A stretch of DNA of 64,000 nucleotides, from the NCBI GenBank assembly GCA_002699025.1, contig PABA01000232.1, positions 122,609 through 186,608 on the forward strand. Direction: 5' to 3'. This stretch comes from Sandaracinus sp. Its GTDB lineage: Bacteria > Myxococcota_A > Polyangia > Polyangiales > Houyiibacteriaceae. Positions 26,816 to 36,459 of the stretch are shown here, one piece after another. Positions within the stretch are counted from its first letter, which is position 1, and each line of letters opens with the position of its first letter. The position numbers were made by a program, and so were the translations under genes. The notes beneath the pieces were generated by a model that was given only the letters and a program-made list of their open reading frames with translations, had not been told where the DNA came from and made no database searches.

Positions 26816-28207
26816 TCACCCCTTCAGCGCCGCGAGCAGCTCGCGCCCCGTCTTCGTGATGTCGCCCGCCCCGAGCGTCACCACCACGTCCCCCGGCTCG
26901 AGCCGCGCGCGCATCGCCTCCACCAGGTCCGTCCGCTTCGCCACGTGGGTCACGTCCCGGTGCCCATGCGTCCGGATCGCCTGCACCAGGTTCTCCGTCT
27001 CGGCCCCCGCGATCGGCTTCTCCCCGGCGGCGTACACGTCGGTCACGAAGAGCACGTCGGCCCGGTTGAAGGCCCGCACGAGCTCGTCGAAGAGGTGGTG
27101 CGTCCGCGAGTAGCGATGCGGCTGGAACGCCACCACCAGCCGCCGCTCGTAGGCCCGCTGCGCCGCCTCCAGCGTCACCGCGATCTCCGCCGGGTGGTGC
27201 CCGTAGTCGTCCACCACCACCACGGGCTCGCCCGCGCCCTCGAGCGCATGCTCGCCGACGATGGTGAAGCGCCGCTGCACGCCCCCGAAGCTCGCCAGGC
27301 TCTCGGCGACCTTCTCCATCGGCACCTGCAGCTCGTCGGCGATGGCCACCGTGCAGAGCGCGTTCAACACGTTGTGGATGCCCGGCATGGACACCGTGAA
27401 GTCCCCGAGCGACTCGCCGCGCCGCACCACCTCGAAGCGCACGCTCAGCCCCTCCATGCGCAGGTTCCGCGCCCGGTAGTCGGCCTGCGCCGCGAGCCCG
27501 TAGGTCGCGATGCGCTTGTCGAGGCGCGGCAAGATGTCCTGCACGTTCGGGTGGTCGAGGCAGGCGACCACGAGCCCGTAGAAGGGCACGCGGTTGGCGA
27601 AGGCCACGAAGGCCGCCTTCACGCCCTCGAGCGTGCCGTAGTGATCGAGGTGCTCGGGATCGATGTTGGTGATCGAGGCGATGGCCGGCGTGAGGTGCAG
27701 GAAGGAGCCATCGGACTCGTCCGCCTCGGCCACCAGGAGGTCGCCCGCGCCCCGCGCCGCGCCCGAGCCGAGCGCGTTCAGCTTGCCGCCGATGACGACC
27801 GTCGGGTCCAGCCCCGCGTCGCGCAGCACCGTGGCAACGAGCGAGGTGGTCGTCGTCTTCCCGTGGGAGCCGGCGATGGCGATGCCGTCCTTGAGGCGCA
27901 TCAGCTCGCCGAGCATCTCGGCCCGCGGGATGACCGGGATGCCGTGGGCGCGCGCCTCGACGAGCTCCGGGTTCTCGCGCGGCACGGCCGACGAGAAGAC
28001 CACCACGTCGGCCCCCGCCACGTGCGCGGCGGCGTGCCCCTGGTGGATGGTCGCGCCCTTGTCGACGAGCCGCTTCGTGTACTCGTTCTCGCGGAGGTCC
28101 GAGCCGGTCACGGTGAACCCGTGGTCGACGAGCACCTCGGCGATGCCGCTCATGCCCACGCCGCCGATGCCGACGAAGTGGATGGACTTGATGCGTCCCC
28201 GGAACAT
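26816..28207 (-). CDS. murC: UDP-N-acetylmuramate--L-alanine ligase
   Basis: The 463-residue protein adds L-Ala to UDP-MurNAc using ATP, the first amino-acid step of cytoplasmic peptidoglycan precursor synthesis. It begins with the nucleotide-binding [12 protein letters not shown]. It then shows the Mur ligase P-loop [18 protein letters not shown], the [10 protein letters not shown] motif and the C-terminal DDYGHHP and FQPHRYSRT motifs that set MurC apart from MurD-F. The length is normal. It follows ftsQ after 51 bp and is the last dcw gene in this direction. In most bacteria murC precedes ftsQ, so the order here is unusual. Confidence 0.97.
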   Translation of the reverse strand: MFRGRIKSIHFVGIGGVGMSGIAEVLVDHGFTVTGSDLRENEYTKRLVDKGATIHQGHAAAHVAGADVVVFSSAVPRENPELVEARAHGIPVIPRAEMLGELMRLKDGIAIAGSHGKTTTTSLVATVLRDAGLDPTVVIGGKLNALGSGAARGAGDLLVAEADESDGSFLHLTPAIASITNIDPEHLDHYGTLEGVKAAFVAFANRVPFYGLVVACLDHPNVQDILPRLDKRIATYGLAAQADYRARNLRMEGLSVRFEVVRRGESLGDFTVSMPGIHNVLNALCTVAIADELQVPMEKVAESLASFGGVQRRFTIVGEHALEGAGEPVVVVDDYGHHPAEIAVTLEAAQRAYERRLVVAFQPHRYSRTHHLFDELVRAFNRADVLFVTDVYAAGEKPIAGAETENLVQAIRTHGHRDVTHVAKRTDLVEAMRARLEPGDVVVTLGAGDITKTGRELLAALKG

Positions 28208-28258
28208 GCGCCCGGCTTTACCACGCGGGGCGTCTCCGGTCGCGCGCCGGCCGGTGGA

Positions 28259-29302
28259 TCAGCCCGCGTCCTCGGTCGCCGCCGCCGGCTCCTCGGGCTC
28301 TGGGGGCGTCGGATCGGGCTCCTCGCGGAGGCGGACCACCACCCGATCCGGGCGCCGCACGTTGTCGAGGACGACGTACTCGGGGCGGCTCTCGGTCTCG
28401 TCGAGGCGCTCGAGCACGCGGCGGAGCTTGCGGAGCTTGGGCAGCCAGGGGCCGCGCCCGAGCCGCACCTCCATGCCGTCGTCGCCGACGTAGAGCGTGA
28501 CCTCGTCGGTGGGCTGCACGTGCATCTCCCCGATCGGCTCGCGCCGCCAGAGCCCCGCGGCGCGGTAGTCGTGCATGAGCGCGACGACCTCGAGGAGCAG
28601 CGAGGTGCGGTAGGCGCGATCGCCCACGAAGCGCTGGCGCGAGACCCCGCTGACCAGGGGCACGTCCACCGGATCGCCGAGCTCGACCTTCTTGAAGACC
28701 GTGCCGTCCCGGCCGATGAGGTAGAGCTCGTCGCCGAGCGCGATCACCGCCACGGCCTCGTGCTCGCGGACCTCGATGGCGAAGGTGCCGGGGAGGCGGC
28801 GCTCGACCTCCGCCTCGGCGATCCAGGGGTGCCGCACGAGCCGCGCCCGCACGTCCTCCGGGCCGAGCTCGAAGACGTTCATCCCCGGGGCGAGCCCGGC
28901 GGCCTCGCGCACCGCGTCCTCCTCGAGGCGCTCCTGCCCGGCGATGGTGATCGTCTCGATGGCGAAGGCGGGGGAGGTGCGCACGTAGTCGCGCGTGAGG
29001 CGCCCGACGGCGACGGCGCCCGCCAGGGCCGCGAGCACCACGGCCGTCTTGGCGAGCGCGACGAGCGGCCCGCGCACCCGCGCCCAGAGCGCGCCCAGCC
29101 CCGGGCCCGCCTCGTCGTCGGAGGGCGGCGGCACGGACGCGAGCGGGGTCGTCGCGACGGCCATGGCCTCGGCGTCGTCGCGCGCCTTCGTGCGGGGCGC
29201 GGCGCCGGGCAGGCGCCGGTTCCGCGGCGGCGGCGCCTCGGACGGTTCCTCGTTCGCGCGGGCGGGGGAGGAGGAGCGGGGTCGGCGCGTCGTGCGGGGC
29301 AT
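28259..29302 (-). CDS. ftsQ: Cell division protein FtsQ (POTRA domain)
   Basis: This 347-residue protein has a basic, Pro-rich cytoplasmic N-terminus of about 75 residues. One membrane helix follows (ALAKTAVVLAALAGAVAVGRL). The POTRA domain (FAIETITIAGQERLEEDAVREAAGL) and the beta-rich FtsQ C-terminal domain (HPWIAEAEVERRLPGTFAIEV; VPLVSG) come next. FtsQ bridges early and late divisome proteins. No good ribosome site precedes ATG 29302; an in-frame Met about 46 residues in remains possible. A strong terminator separates it from the upstream lipoprotein gene, so ftsQ-murC should have its own promoter within about 55 bp upstream. ftsA and ftsZ do not follow. Confidence 0.92.
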   Translation of the reverse strand: MPRTTRRPRSSSPARANEEPSEAPPPRNRRLPGAAPRTKARDDAEAMAVATTPLASVPPPSDDEAGPGLGALWARVRGPLVALAKTAVVLAALAGAVAVGRLTRDYVRTSPAFAIETITIAGQERLEEDAVREAAGLAPGMNVFELGPEDVRARLVRHPWIAEAEVERRLPGTFAIEVREHEAVAVIALGDELYLIGRDGTVFKKVELGDPVDVPLVSGVSRQRFVGDRAYRTSLLLEVVALMHDYRAAGLWRREPIGEMHVQPTDEVTLYVGDDGMEVRLGRGPWLPKLRKLRRVLERLDETESRPEYVVLDNVRRPDRVVVRLREEPDPTPPEPEEPAAATEDAG

Positions 29303-29358
29303 CGGAGGGAGCGGGGCGAGCCCGCCTCTCCGTTGTCGCGGAGCGCCCCCCTGGGGTC

Positions 29359-29409
29359 AAAAAAGCGAGCGGCCCGGGGCCGATCCTCCGATCGGGCCCC
29401 GGGCCGCTC
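29359..29409 (-). terminator. Rho-independent terminator after the Stig1-like lipoprotein gene
   Basis: A long GC-rich stem (arms 29367-29385 and 29390-29409, one bulged base, centre TCCT) is followed on the minus strand by a run of six T (29364-29359). It ends the upstream transcript 48 bp after its stop codon and isolates ftsQ-murC. Confidence 0.88.
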
Positions 29410-29457
29410 ATGCGTCCGCGCGCGCGGTCGGACCGCGCGCCGGCTCCGTCGCGCCGC

Positions 29458-30843
29458 TCAGGGGAAGCCGAAGCCCGCGCAGGTCCCGCGCCGACAGAAC
29501 TCCCGCGGCTCGCAGGCCATGCCGCAGCCGCCGCAGTGGTTGGCGTCCGTGTTGGTGTTCACGCACTCGCCATCGCAGAGCGTCGTGCCGCGCCCGCACT
29601 CGCAGGTGCCCATGTCGCACGTGCCGGTGAAGCCGCAGCTGACGCCGCAGGCACCGCAGTTGTTGATGTCCGTGTCCGTGTCGACGCAGAGGAAGCCGCA
29701 GCGCGTCTCCCCCGCCGGGCACTCGGCCTGACAGAAGCCGGCGCTGCAGACCTCGCCGCGGTCGCAGGCGTTGCCGCAGCGGCCGCAGTTGGCGGCGTCC
29801 GTCGCCGTGTCCGTGCAGACGCCGTCGCAGCTCACGGTCCCCTCCGGGCAGCCGCACTCGCCGGCGGCGCAGACCTCGCCGCGCGCGCAGACGTTCCCGC
29901 AGGCGCCGCAGTTGCCGGCGTCCGTCGCCGCGTCGACGCAGGCGCCGCCGCAGGCCGTCAGGTCGCCACAGTCCGCGATGCAGCTCCCGCCCGAGCAGAC
30001 CTCGTCGCGGGCGCAGACCGTGCCGCAGGCCCCGCAGTGGAAGGGATCGCTCTCCGTGTCGGTGCAGCGCCCATCGCAGAGGCTCTCCTCGCCCGGACAG
30101 GTGCAGACGCTCTCGACGCAGTCCTGCCCGCGCGGGCAGACGTTGCCGCAGGCCCCGCAGTGGAAGGCGTCGCGCGTCGTGTCGACGCAGGCGCCGTCGC
30201 ACTCCGTCTCGCCGGCCGCGCAGCCCTCCTGGCACATGCCCATCGTGCAGAGCTCCCCGTCGCCGCAGGCCTCCCCACACGCGCCGCAGTTCGCCGGGTC
30301 CGTGCCGAGGTCGACGCAGGCGCCGTCGCACTCGGTCGTGCCTCGCGGGCAGACGCAGGCGCCGCCGCTGCACTCGAAGCCCATCTCGCAGGCCTCCCCG
30401 CACGCGCCGCAGTTCGCCGGATCCGTGTCCGTGTCGACGCAGGCCGCGTCGCAATCGGTGAGCCCCTCGCCGCACTCGGCCACGCAGGCCCCGCTCGAGC
30501 AGACCTCCTCGGCGCCGCAGGCCTCGCCGCAGTCGCCGCAGTTCGCGGGGTCGGAGAGGCGGCGCACGCAGACGCCGTCGCAGACGATCTCGTCGGCCTC
30601 GCAGGCCGGGGTCATCATGCCTCCGTCGGCGTCGCCCCCGCCGTCGAGGGCCTCGCCGGCGTCCTCGCCGCCGCCGCCGTCCTCGCCGCCGCCGCCCGCG
30701 TCCTCCGCGGTGGTGGCGTCCACCCCGCCGGCGTCCTCGGCCCCGGGGCCGTCGTCGTCCCCGCAAGCCAGCGCCAGCACCAGACCGGCGCCGAGCAGCA
30801 CGCGCCCGAGCGCGCCCCATCGATTGGAACCTTCCCACATCAT
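29458..30843 (-). CDS. Cys-rich Stig1-like repeat lipoprotein
   Basis: The start is ATG 30843, 5 nt after GGGAGG, in preference to longer upstream frames. The 461-residue protein has a signal ending VLALACGDDDG, an acidic Gly/Asp linker (residues about 30-75), and then nine tandem units of about 42 residues. Each follows CDGxCVDxxxDPxNCGACGxxCxxGExCxxGxC, which matches stigma-specific Stig1-type repeats common in myxobacterial surface proteins. Each unit has about eight Cys, so many disulfides are likely. The role is unknown; adhesion or matrix binding is plausible. The gene sits in the block that interrupts the dcw genes. Confidence 0.88.
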   Translation of the reverse strand: MMWEGSNRWGALGRVLLGAGLVLALACGDDDGPGAEDAGGVDATTAEDAGGGGEDGGGGEDAGEALDGGGDADGGMMTPACEADEIVCDGVCVRRLSDPANCGDCGEACGAEEVCSSGACVAECGEGLTDCDAACVDTDTDPANCGACGEACEMGFECSGGACVCPRGTTECDGACVDLGTDPANCGACGEACGDGELCTMGMCQEGCAAGETECDGACVDTTRDAFHCGACGNVCPRGQDCVESVCTCPGEESLCDGRCTDTESDPFHCGACGTVCARDEVCSGGSCIADCGDLTACGGACVDAATDAGNCGACGNVCARGEVCAAGECGCPEGTVSCDGVCTDTATDAANCGRCGNACDRGEVCSAGFCQAECPAGETRCGFLCVDTDTDINNCGACGVSCGFTGTCDMGTCECGRGTTLCDGECVNTNTDANHCGGCGMACEPREFCRRGTCAGFGFP

Positions 30844-30848
30844 CCAAG

Positions 30849-30854
30849 CCTCCC
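30849..30854 (-). promoter_or_regulatory. Ribosome binding site of the Stig1-like lipoprotein gene
   Basis: GGGAGG on the minus strand, 5 nt before ATG 30843, fixes the start of the lipoprotein gene. Confidence 0.8.
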
Positions 30855-31072
30855 TTCGCCCGAGGCGAAGCATCCGTGCCTGGATCGTTACACCCAAACG
30901 CCCCGCTACCCCAAGAGGGCCCGGGGACGGGGAGCTTCCCTCACCCGCACGCGCCCTCCTCCCGAGGGACGGCTCTCGCGCGCCGGGCCTCGAGGGCGTC
31001 GAGGGAGAGAGACCGAACCTCGTCGGCGGGCTCCCCGTCCTCCGCGAAGCGCTCTCCGCGGGAGGACGACGC

Positions 31073-31615
31073 TCACTCCCCTTCGAACTCCTTCTCGTGG
31101 AGCCAGGCCGCGTGCTTCGGCGCGCGCTTCGTCTTCGACCACTCCTCGAGCATCGCCCACTTCACCTCGTCGAGGCGCTTCAGCTTCGCCTCCTCCTCCG
31201 GATCCGGGCAGGCCAGCTCGATGCGGTGCCCGTTCGGGTCGAAGAAGTAGATCGAGTGGAAGAGCGAGTGGTCGGTCACGCCGAGGACCTCGACGCCCTT
31301 CGCCTCGAGGTGCTCCCGGAAGGCGAGCAGCGTCGCCCGGTCCTTCACCTTGAAGGCGATGTGCTGGACCCACTCGGGCGTGTTCGGGTCCTTGCCCATC
31401 TCGGGCTTCGTCGGCAGCTCGAAGAAGGCCAGGACGTTCCCCATGCCGGCGTCGAGGAAGACGTGCATGTAGGGGTCGGGCTCCTTCGTCGAGGGCACCT
31501 GGTCCTCGGCGATGGCCAGCACGAAGTCCATCTTCAGGTGCTCCACGTACCACTCGACGGTCTCCTTGGCGTCCTTGCAGCGGTAGGCGACGTGGTGGAT
31601 GCGATCGATCTTCAT
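31073..31615 (-). CDS. VOC-family (glyoxalase/dioxygenase-like) metalloprotein
   Basis: This 180-residue cytoplasmic protein shows two beta-alpha-beta-beta-beta modules. Candidate metal ligands are in IHHVAYRC (His), WVQHIAFKVKD (His) and HRIELACPDP (Glu), the classic His/His/Glu pattern of vicinal oxygen chelate enzymes. The segment SIYFFDPNGHRIEL is typical of glyoxalase and extradiol dioxygenase relatives. A charged C-terminal extension of about 35 residues (EEEAKLKRLDEVKW) is added. The substrate is unknown. It diverges from the small lipoprotein gene at 31758. Confidence 0.85.
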   Translation of the reverse strand: MKIDRIHHVAYRCKDAKETVEWYVEHLKMDFVLAIAEDQVPSTKEPDPYMHVFLDAGMGNVLAFFELPTKPEMGKDPNTPEWVQHIAFKVKDRATLLAFREHLEAKGVEVLGVTDHSLFHSIYFFDPNGHRIELACPDPEEEAKLKRLDEVKWAMLEEWSKTKRAPKHAAWLHEKEFEGE

Positions 31616-31757
31616 GGCGCTCTCCTGCGCGCCGGGCGGGCACGCCGCTCCAGTCTCCGGCGCCGCCCGCGTCGCTCCTAGGAGGATCGCCACACCGCAT
31701 CGGCCGCGCCGAGCCGGCGCCGGGAATGGCGCGGGACGCTCAGCCGTAGGACCGCCC

Positions 31758-32492
31758 GTGCTCCGCGCCTTCGCCGCTCTCGCCTTCGCCCTCGCCTTCG
31801 GCTGCATCGAGCCGGCCGAGACCCCGCCCGCCGAGCACACGCTCTTCTCCGACGCCCGCGCCCGGGTCCGGCTCCGCACCGGCGCCGCGAGCGGCTTCCC
31901 CGACCCGGCCGGGCCCTGGTTCATCGAGGTGGAGCGCGCCGACGAGCGCGAGCGGGTCCTCTCGGGGCAGGCCCAGGTCCAGGGCCTCGCGGCGCGGGCG
32001 CGGGCGACCCGGCTGCCATCGGGCGACCTCGCCGTGGCTGTCTTCGACGATCTCTGCGCCGTCTCCGCGGGCCGCGCGATCTGCGCCGACACGCGCCGAC
32101 GCCGCGCCCCCCGGGCCCTGCGCGAGGCGCTGAGCTGGCGCGCCGAGGACCCGTTGGCCTCTCCACGCGAGCGCATCCACGCCGCCCTCGCTCTCGAGGC
32201 CCACGACCGCGCCGCCGCCCTCACCGCGCTCGAGCGCATCGCCGAAGAGCCGCTCCACGGCGATCCGGTGCTCCCCCCGATGGTCCGCGCGCGCATCGCG
32301 TGGCTCCGCGACGACACGGCCGAGCTGCGCGCGCTCCAGAAGGAGCTCCCCGACGCCCGGAACGCCGTCGTGATCGGCCTCGCCCGCGTCTGCATGTTGC
32401 GCGAGGCCGTCCGCGCCGAGCTCCCGAACCGCCCGGACTCGGTCGTGCGGGCCGCCGAGGACGCCCTCGAGCGCTGCCCGCCCCGGCGCTGA
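31758..32492 (+). CDS. Small lipoprotein of unknown function
   Basis: The 244-residue protein starts at GTG 31758, which gives a compact signal AFAALAFALAFGC and Cys18 lipidation. Longer frames to 31599 place the lipobox too deep. Residues about 40-120 are beta-rich (VRLRTGAASGFPDPAGPWFIEVE). Residues about 130-240 are helical with TPR-like spacing (RIHAALALEAHDRAAALTALERI). I do not recognise a family. It is the only plus-strand gene inside the block interrupting the dcw cluster. Confidence 0.65.
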   Translation: MLRAFAALAFALAFGCIEPAETPPAEHTLFSDARARVRLRTGAASGFPDPAGPWFIEVERADERERVLSGQAQVQGLAARARATRLPSGDLAVAVFDDLCAVSAGRAICADTRRRRAPRALREALSWRAEDPLASPRERIHAALALEAHDRAAALTALERIAEEPLHGDPVLPPMVRARIAWLRDDTAELRALQKELPDARNAVVIGLARVCMLREAVRAELPNRPDSVVRAAEDALERCPPRR

Positions 32493-32614
32493 GCCCGCCG
32501 TCGGCGCTCGGTCGCCGGCCGGGCCTCGGGCACCCGGCGCGCTCACCTCGACCGTCCGAACACGCCGCTCGCGCGCTCTTCTCTCTCTCTCTCGGCGGAA
32601 GCCGCCCGCTCGGC

Positions 32615-33766
32615 TCAGCGCCGACAGCCGATCCGCTCGGTGGCCACGACCACGTCGTCGTAGAGCACCTCCTGCACGTCCTCGACCTCGAGGCCCCGCT
32701 CGCGCATCCGCTCCCGGCGCCGCGCCGAGGAGTCGCGCTCGAAGTAGGCGTCCAGGATCACGGCCTTGAAGCCGACCTCGTCGCTCGTGCGGAAGTCGAA
32801 GCCTTCGAAGGGCACGGGCTCGGTGCAGGCGGAGAACTCGCAGCCCCCCGGGTGGAAACGGTCGCGGAGCCAGGTGCCCTCCGGATGCCCCGGGCGGAAG
32901 TCGCCGACGAGCGCATCATCGACCCAGAAGCGGAGCCAACCGTCGCTCGCGCCGACACTGTTCGCGCCGGCGGCCATCTCCACGCAGACCCACTCGTCGC
33001 GCGGGAAAGGCTCCTGCGGGGGCCGGAAGACGTTCCCGTAGTGGTACGTCGTGCCCTGGTCGCCTTCGCAGCCCGGCGTGGCGCTGCCGTCGTTGCATCG
33101 CCCCGAGCGCATCTGGTGCCAGTAGGCGTAGAAGTTCAGCTCGTTGCGGTCGTTGGCGTCGAGGTCGAACCAGAACCCTTCGTCCCCGGCCGGGACCGTG
33201 TTGGCGAGGCCGCTCCGCTCCCAGTCCGCGTTGCCGGCGGCGACGCGCACCCAGTGGTGCGGGTTCGGCGCGACGCGCGGGAAGCGAGCGTGGAAGCGCC
33301 AGTGGATCGTCTCGACGCGCTCGAAGCCGACGCGCGCGGCCGCCGAGATGTACATGTCCTCTTCGAGGTCCGCGCGACTGACCCGTGCCCGGAGGTAGCC
33401 GCTCCCCGCATGCGCCTCGGCGCCATCGCCGAGGAGCGTCAGGTAGCGTGTGTCGGCCGAAGGCGCGTCCCAGCGGCCCCAACCCGCCTCGAAGTCGTCG
33501 TGGAAGAGCACCGCCGGATCGTCACCGATGCCCTCGTCGCCGGGGTAGCGCTCGGCGAGGGTCCCGCCCGCCGAGCCGGCGTCGTCGCCGCCGGGCGCCG
33601 CGTCCCCCGCAGGGGCGGCGTCGGTGGAGGAGGCGTCGGTGGCAGCGGCCGCGTCCACGTCTCCGCCCTCCCCCGCGTCGGCTCCCGGCGCCCCGTCGTC
33701 GTCGCCGCACGCCAGGAGCCCCAGCCCCGCGAGGATGCCGATGAACGCCGCTCGTCTCCAAGCCAT
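32615..33766 (-). CDS. Lipoprotein with polysaccharide-lyase/lectin-like jelly-roll domain
   Basis: This 383-residue protein has a signal ending LAGLGLLACGDDDG and an Ala/Asp/Gly linker to residue about 75. The rest reads as a concanavalin/lyase-type jelly roll: LFHDDFEAGWGRWDAP, then IHWRFHARFPRVAPNPHHW, GFWFDLDANDRNELNFYAYWHQM and EWVCVEMAAGANSV. These strands resemble polysaccharide lyase or laminarinase-like folds that bind long sugars. No clear catalytic set can be named, so binding is as likely as cleavage. It belongs to the block between murG and ftsQ. Confidence 0.7.
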   Translation of the reverse strand: MAWRRAAFIGILAGLGLLACGDDDGAPGADAGEGGDVDAAAATDASSTDAAPAGDAAPGGDDAGSAGGTLAERYPGDEGIGDDPAVLFHDDFEAGWGRWDAPSADTRYLTLLGDGAEAHAGSGYLRARVSRADLEEDMYISAAARVGFERVETIHWRFHARFPRVAPNPHHWVRVAAGNADWERSGLANTVPAGDEGFWFDLDANDRNELNFYAYWHQMRSGRCNDGSATPGCEGDQGTTYHYGNVFRPPQEPFPRDEWVCVEMAAGANSVGASDGWLRFWVDDALVGDFRPGHPEGTWLRDRFHPGGCEFSACTEPVPFEGFDFRTSDEVGFKAVILDAYFERDSSARRRERMRERGLEVEDVQEVLYDDVVVATERIGCRR

Positions 33767-33963
33767 TGCCCAGAGGTAGCATCGCGGGGCCCGCCCCCCT
33801 GTCCGGCCAGGCCCCGCAGCGGGCCCGCGGTGGGCGCGCGCGTTCCGTCGGCACCGAGCGGCGGCGCCGCCGGGGAGACACGGGGGAGGGAGCGGCGGCC
33901 ACCGCGGGGGAGGCACCGGGCGAGCGCCTCCCGCCACGACGGCGAGCGCCCTCGGGGCCTTCG

Positions 33964-35040
33964 TCAGTCCGGGAGGTAGAGCCCGGCGGGCGTCGCGTTC
34001 ATCCCGCACCGCTCCGTCGTGCAGATCTCCATCGGCACGATGTCTTCCGGGGCGGTCCCGGGGAGCGCGGACGTCCAGACCAGGTTCAGGTAGTAGCGGG
34101 TGTGGGGCGCCAGCGCGCAGCGCCTGGGATCGTCCGCGTGGTCCGGCCCGCCGTATTCGAAGCTCTGGGTGAAACCGAGCTCCTCTCGCCAGACGCAGCC
34201 CGGGCCCATCTCCGCCTCGATGAGCTCGGCGTTGTAGTCCCCCGGACAGCGGGAGATCGACCAGAGCTTGAAGCCGCTGTTCGCCCCGGCGAACTGCGGC
34301 ACCTCCTGGGTCATGCGCCCCCGGTGGTCCGCCGGGATGTTCCCGCTGTCGAACTCCATCGCGATGAACTGCCGCCCTTCGTTGCCGAAGACGGTCAGGT
34401 TCCGCGTGTTCCCGGATCCCGGCCAGGGCCGCGGCCAGACCTGGTCGAAGAAGCGGCAATCGGCGGTGGCGACGAGGCCCGTGCGCGGAGGGTTGGCCCA
34501 GACGCAGGAGTTCGGCCCGGTGGTCTTGCGGACCCAATCGGAGAGCGCGCCCTGGCCGAGGAGCGCCCGCTCTTCGCAGGGGACGATGGTCGGTCCGACC
34601 ACGCGCACGGTGCGCTCCACCTGCTCGGACACCGCCGAATCGCTCGAGCACACCAGCTGCACCGTGTAGACGGTGTCGCCGGCGAGGCTCGCGGTGTCCA
34701 TGAGCGTCACCGAGCCCGAGCCCGCCCGCTCCCCGGGCCAACCGGGGAGCGTGCCGGAGGCCGTGCAGGCGCTCGCGCCGGCCGCAGACCACGTGATCTC
34801 GATCGCGTCCCCGGGCGCGATCGAGATCGCTCCCTCGCTCCCGTTGACGGTCAAGGACGGCCGCGGAAGGACGGCGGCGTCCCGCTCCTCGCCCGCGTCC
34901 CGCTCCTCGCCCGCGTCCCGTGCCTCGCCGCCATCGGCCGCGCCCCCGTCGAAGGAAGCGTCGTCGTCCGCCGAGCAGGCCGCCGAGCAGGCCGCCGCGA
35001 GCGAAACCACGAGAAGGAACATCCACGATGGCCGGGTCAT
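33964..35040 (-). CDS. Lipoprotein of unknown function with Ig-like domain
   Basis: The 358-residue protein starts at ATG 35040, giving a signal LVVSLAAAC with further SAAC residues; longer frames lack sense. A tandem AGEERDAGEERDA linker (residues about 40-55), encoded by 18-bp repeats, leads to an Ig-like or bacterial cell-surface beta domain (LTVNGSEGAISIAPGDAIEI). A C-terminal Cys-containing domain (about 150-358) carries FFDQVWPRPWPGSGN and TTERCGMNATPAG. No catalytic motif is recognised. It lies 123 bp downstream of murG on the same strand and could still be transcribed with it. Confidence 0.7.
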   Translation of the reverse strand: MTRPSWMFLLVVSLAAACSAACSADDDASFDGGAADGGEARDAGEERDAGEERDAAVLPRPSLTVNGSEGAISIAPGDAIEITWSAAGASACTASGTLPGWPGERAGSGSVTLMDTASLAGDTVYTVQLVCSSDSAVSEQVERTVRVVGPTIVPCEERALLGQGALSDWVRKTTGPNSCVWANPPRTGLVATADCRFFDQVWPRPWPGSGNTRNLTVFGNEGRQFIAMEFDSGNIPADHRGRMTQEVPQFAGANSGFKLWSISRCPGDYNAELIEAEMGPGCVWREELGFTQSFEYGGPDHADDPRRCALAPHTRYYLNLVWTSALPGTAPEDIVPMEICTTERCGMNATPAGLYLPD

Positions 35041-35163
35041 CCGCCCGATCCTACCGCCCATCGGCGGCTCGGCAGACCCGGCAGCGCGAAGGCACTGTCC
35101 GAACGCCCGCCCACGGAACGTCGTCACGCGCCGGGAGCGGACGCCCCCGTCGCAGCGAAGTCG

Positions 35164-36459
35164 CTAGCTCCACGCGAAGGCGGCGCCGTCGAAGACCAGC
35201 GGCCGCGGCGATGGGCGCGCGCTCTCGGCCCGTAGCCGCGGCGCGTAGAAGACCTCGCCGCGGAGCGCCCGCCGCTTCGTGCCCTCGTCGCCCCCGGAGG
35301 AGCTCTCGGGCGCGTCGCCCCCCGCCGGCGCCGGCGGCCGCACGGAGCGCCCGCGCCAGCCGAGCCACTGGCAGAGGTCGTCGACGATGCTCGCCGCGGC
35401 GTCCGGCCGCCCCCGCCGGCGCGCCGCCTCGCCCATGGCGCGCCGCTTCGCCGGATCGTCGAGGAGCGCCCCGAGCTCGCGCACGAGCCAGGCCGCGTCG
35501 AGCTTCTCCTGCCGGATCATCTTCGCCGCGCCCGCCCGCTCGAGGGCCGCCGCGTTCTTCGCCTGGTGGTCGTCCGCCGCGTAGGGGTAGGGCACGAGGA
35601 TCGCCGGCCGCCCGATGGCCTGGAGCTCCGCCAGCGTCGTCGCGCCCGCCCGCGCGATCACCACCGCCGCCGCCGCGTAGGCCTTGGCCATGTCGTCGAT
35701 GAAGGAGACCACCTCGGCCTCCACGCCGAGCTCCGCGTAGCGCGCCGCCACCGCGTCCCGCATCGCCGCGCCGGTCTGGTGCACGACCTTCAGGCCCTTC
35801 GCCCCGAGCCCGAGCTCGCCGAGCGCCGCCGGCACGATCTCGTTCAGCGCCTTCGCCCCCTGCGAGCCGCCCATCACCAGGATGGTCCGCGCCCGCGCCT
35901 CGAAGCCCTCCGGGTCCGCCGACGCGCGCTTCGCCGCCTCCGCGAACTCGCGCCGCACCGGATTGCCGACCACCCGCGCCTTCTCACCGAAGCGCCCGGC
36001 CGTCTCCTCGAAGGAGAGGTAGGCGCGCCCGACGAGCGGCGCGAGCATGCGGTTGGTCAGCCCGAGGTGCGCGTTCTGCTCGAGGATCGCCGTCGGCACG
36101 CCCATGGCCGCCGCCGCCGCGAGGATCGGCCCGGAGGCGTAGCCCCCGACGCCGAGGCAGAGCTCCGCGTCGTGCTGCCGGACGATGGACGCCGCCCTCG
36201 CCATCGCCCCCGGCAGCCGACCGACGCTCTTGAGCAGCTCGCCCGGCGAGCGCCCCTTCAGCGGCGTGACCTCGAGCAGCTCGAGCTTCTCGCCCCGCTC
36301 GGGCATCACCCGCGCCTCGATGCCGCGCTCCGTGCCGACCCAGAGCAGGTCGACGTCGAAACGCCGCCGCAGCTCCTCGACCACCGCGATGCCGGGGAAG
36401 AGGTGCCCGCCCGTGCCCCCGCCCGCGACGATCACCCGCCGCTTCTCGCCCGTCTTCAT
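35164..36459 (-). CDS. murG: UDP-N-acetylglucosamine--lipid I GlcNAc transferase
   Basis: MurG converts lipid I to lipid II at the inner face of the membrane. The 431-residue protein has GGGTGGHLFPG (N-terminal G-loop), VGTERGIE, GVGGYASGP, EQNAHLG, MGGSQGA and the C-terminal RAGATTLAELQAIGRPAILVP (first 20 residues shown), which binds UDP-GlcNAc. After the fold ends near residue 365 there is a charged, Pro/Ser-rich extension of about 60 residues not usual for the family. Its start overlaps the ftsW stop by 4 nt (ATGA). It is the last gene of the main dcw operon. Confidence 0.97.
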   Translation of the reverse strand: MKTGEKRRVIVAGGGTGGHLFPGIAVVEELRRRFDVDLLWVGTERGIEARVMPERGEKLELLEVTPLKGRSPGELLKSVGRLPGAMARAASIVRQHDAELCLGVGGYASGPILAAAAAMGVPTAILEQNAHLGLTNRMLAPLVGRAYLSFEETAGRFGEKARVVGNPVRREFAEAAKRASADPEGFEARARTILVMGGSQGAKALNEIVPAALGELGLGAKGLKVVHQTGAAMRDAVAARYAELGVEAEVVSFIDDMAKAYAAAAVVIARAGATTLAELQAIGRPAILVPYPYAADDHQAKNAAALERAGAAKMIRQEKLDAAWLVRELGALLDDPAKRRAMGEAARRRGRPDAAASIVDDLCQWLGWRGRSVRPPAPAGGDAPESSSGGDEGTKRRALRGEVFYAPRLRAESARPSPRPLVFDGAAFAWS

